DNA from: JBPOHE01 sp052035915
GTDB lineage: Bacteria > Pseudomonadota > Gammaproteobacteria > Chromatiales > Chromatiaceae
NCBI GenBank assembly: GCA_052035915.1
Contig: JBPOHE010000172.1
Span: forward strand, 1 to 31,940
DNA: 31,940 bases
Direction: 5' to 3'
Positions 30,622 to 31,940 of the stretch are shown one piece after another. Below the pieces are notes generated by a model. That model had not been told where the DNA came from and did not search any database. It saw only the letters and a program-made list of their open reading frames with translations. The first letter of the stretch is position 1; every line of letters starts with the position of its first letter. The position numbers and the translations under genes are program-made.

Positions 30622-31940
30622 ATGGCACGCTGGGGTTGTTGGCTGCTCTGTCTGCTGATCGGGTTTTTCTCTCCGGGACTGGGAAGCCTTGAAGCCGTTC
30701 AGCCCAAGGTGATGCTGCTCGAAATCGACGGCATTATCGGGCCGGCCACTGCCGATTATCTGGAGCGGTCCCTGGATCGGGCCGAGGAGGAGAACGTGGC
30801 CCTCGTGGTGCTACGGATAGATACCCCCGGCGGTCTGGATACCTCGATGCGGGTGATCATCAAGCGCATCACCAACTCCAAGGTTCCCGTCGCCACCTTC
30901 GTGGCGCCGAGCGGCGCCCGGGCGGCCAGCGCCGGGACCTATATCCTCTATGCCAGTCACATCGCCGCCATGGCCGAAGGGACCAATCTAGGTGCCGCCA
31001 CCCCGGTTCAGCTCGGCGGATTCTCACCCGGGGATGAAGACTCGGGTGGATCGACCAAGGGAGAGGGCAACAAGGCCGATTCCCAAGCCAAGCCGGACGC
31101 TTCCGCCAATCAGGAGCCTACGGGGAATGCCAGCAAGCGCAAGGCGGTGAACGACGCCGCCGCTTATCTGCGCAGCCTCGCCGAACTGCGCGGGCGCAAT
31201 CTTGAATGGGCGGAAAAGGCGGTGCGCCAGGGCGCCAGCCTACCGGCCCAGGAAGCCCTGGCGGCTGGGGTGATCGATCTCATGGCCAAAGACGTCGATG
31301 ACCTTATAACCAAGCTCGAAGGCCGACGCTTGCGCGTGCTTGGAGAGGAACGGACGCTCGCCCTCGGCAACGCCCAGGTGGAACCCCTGCCGCCGGACTG
31401 GCGTACCCAGCTCCTGGCCATCATCGGCAATCCCAATATCGCCTATATCCTGCTCTTGATCGGTATCTATGGACTGATCTACGAGTTCGCCCACCCGGGC
31501 GCCATCCTGCCCGGTTCCCTGGGGGGCATCTGTCTGCTGTTGGGGCTCTATGCCCTGCACCTGCTACCGGTCAACTACGCCGGCATCGCCCTCATCCTGC
31601 TCGGGCTGGCTCTGATGGCGGCGGAGGCGCTGATGCCGGGATTGGGTGTTCTAGGCATCGGAGGGCTGGCGGCCTTTATCATCGGCTCCATCATCCTTTT
31701 CGATCCGGAGATCCCCGGCTATGGTATCGCCTTACCCCTCATCATCGGCGCGGCGGCCTTCACTGCCCTGGTGCTCTTCACGGCGCTCGGTCTGGCGATG
31801 AAGGCCAGGCAGCGGCCCGTCGTCAGCGGACGGGAACAGCTCCTGGGGAGTCTCGGGGAGGTGGTGCAGATCCGCGACGACGGGGCGCAGATTCGGGTCC
31901 ACAGTGAACTCTGGCGGGCCCGCAGTCCGGTGGCTCCCTT
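30622..31940 (+). CDS. nfeD: NfeD-family membrane serine protease (C-terminus beyond window)
   Basis: Long NfeD proteins have a periplasmic ClpP-like protease domain, membrane helices and a C-terminal OB-fold domain, and act with stomatin/slipin partners in membrane quality control. The visible 439 residues begin with a signal peptide (WGCWLLCLLIGFFSPGLGS). The protease half shows VVLRIDTPGGLDTSMR, the Ser region AASAGTYILYASHIAAM and the Lys region KAVNDAAAYLRSLAELRGR, the Ser-Lys dyad of the family. A charged insert (about 145-170) separates these two. At least four hydrophobic segments follow from residue about 265 (IAYILLLIGIYGLIYEFAHPG), and the OB domain is starting (LGSLGEVVQIRDDGAQI) where the window ends. 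The ATG at 30622 has AAAGG about 10 bases upstream. Confidence 0.9.
   Translation, partial: MARWGCWLLCLLIGFFSPGLGSLEAVQPKVMLLEIDGIIGPATADYLERSLDRAEEENVALVVLRIDTPGGLDTSMRVIIKRITNSKVPVATFVAPSGARAASAGTYILYASHIAAMAEGTNLGAATPVQLGGFSPGDEDSGGSTKGEGNKADSQAKPDASANQEPTGNASKRKAVNDAAAYLRSLAELRGRNLEWAEKAVRQGASLPAQEALAAGVIDLMAKDVDDLITKLEGRRLRVLGEERTLALGNAQVEPLPPDWRTQLLAIIGNPNIAYILLLIGIYGLIYEFAHPGAILPGSLGGICLLLGLYALHLLPVNYAGIALILLGLALMAAEALMPGLGVLGIGGLAAFIIGSIILFDPEIPGYGIALPLIIGAAAFTALVLFTALGLAMKARQRPVVSGREQLLGSLGEVVQIRDDGAQIRVHSELWRARSPVAP

Noticed and set aside
1..31940. tRNA or rRNA genes
   Set aside because: No cloverleaf with a conserved TTC-arm or rRNA-like segment was noticed on either strand; a covariance search would be needed to exclude one fully.

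Overview
The window looks like a chromosomal segment of a GC-rich gammaproteobacterium. The block petA-petB-petC-sspA-sspB, with a Nif3-like gene and a membrane-anchored DegS/AlgW-type protease beside it, is a gammaproteobacterial arrangement. The argA/argE pair, the DUF3301 protein, MidA with FolM, and NfeD also fit a respiring member of that class. A Chromatiales-like sulfur or phototrophic lineage is plausible, but nothing here proves it.

Layout. 1-736: a degenerate insertion-sequence end and one small possible membrane peptide. 737-3234 (-): argA and argE, overlapping by ATGA. 3235-4281: a dispersed palindromic repeat, a two-helix membrane protein and a DUF3301 protein. 4317-8081 (-): sspB, sspA, then the cytochrome bc1 genes petC, petB and petA (transcribed petA to petC with stop/start overlaps). 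8265-10223: Nif3-like protein (-) and DegS/AlgW-like protease (+), divergent. 10224-15775 (+): a probable accessory block with another repeat copy, a PQQ sugar (sorbosone) dehydrogenase, a decayed IS end matching the one at the left edge, a TonB-dependent copper receptor and an exported protein with one haem c motif. 15908-18412 (-): an 834-residue protein carrying a divergent class III nucleotide cyclase domain. 18671-23244: an exported protein of unknown function, a TauE/SafE permease, an NDUFA9-type SDR protein, a MidA-type methyltransferase and a pteridine reductase. 23245-24069: two more copies of the dispersed repeat. 24070-27783 (-): a 1237-residue secreted protein with PPC, P-domain and DUF11 modules and an IPTL-CTERM-like tail. 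28034-29201: a tandem pair of REP-associated tyrosine transposases (RAYT), one dead and one intact, each followed by an 88-bp double-hairpin palindrome. 29206-29990: an AT-rich orphan gene next to an attC-like site, strong hairpins and an array of CCTA-N4-TAGG iterons. 30395-31940: a fifth dispersed repeat and nfeD, which runs off the window.

Housekeeping genes for arginine synthesis, respiration, ClpXP adaptor function and envelope stress are thus interleaved with mobile and repetitive DNA. The most unusual material is a five-member family of about 105-125-bp two-palindrome repeats (GTTCT...AGAAC cores inside CCGGGCATCG arms), the RAYT duplication with its own unrelated palindromes, the attC/iteron region at 29.7-30.0 kb, and the large cyclase-domain protein. 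All functional calls come from reading translated sequence and motifs; no database search was run.
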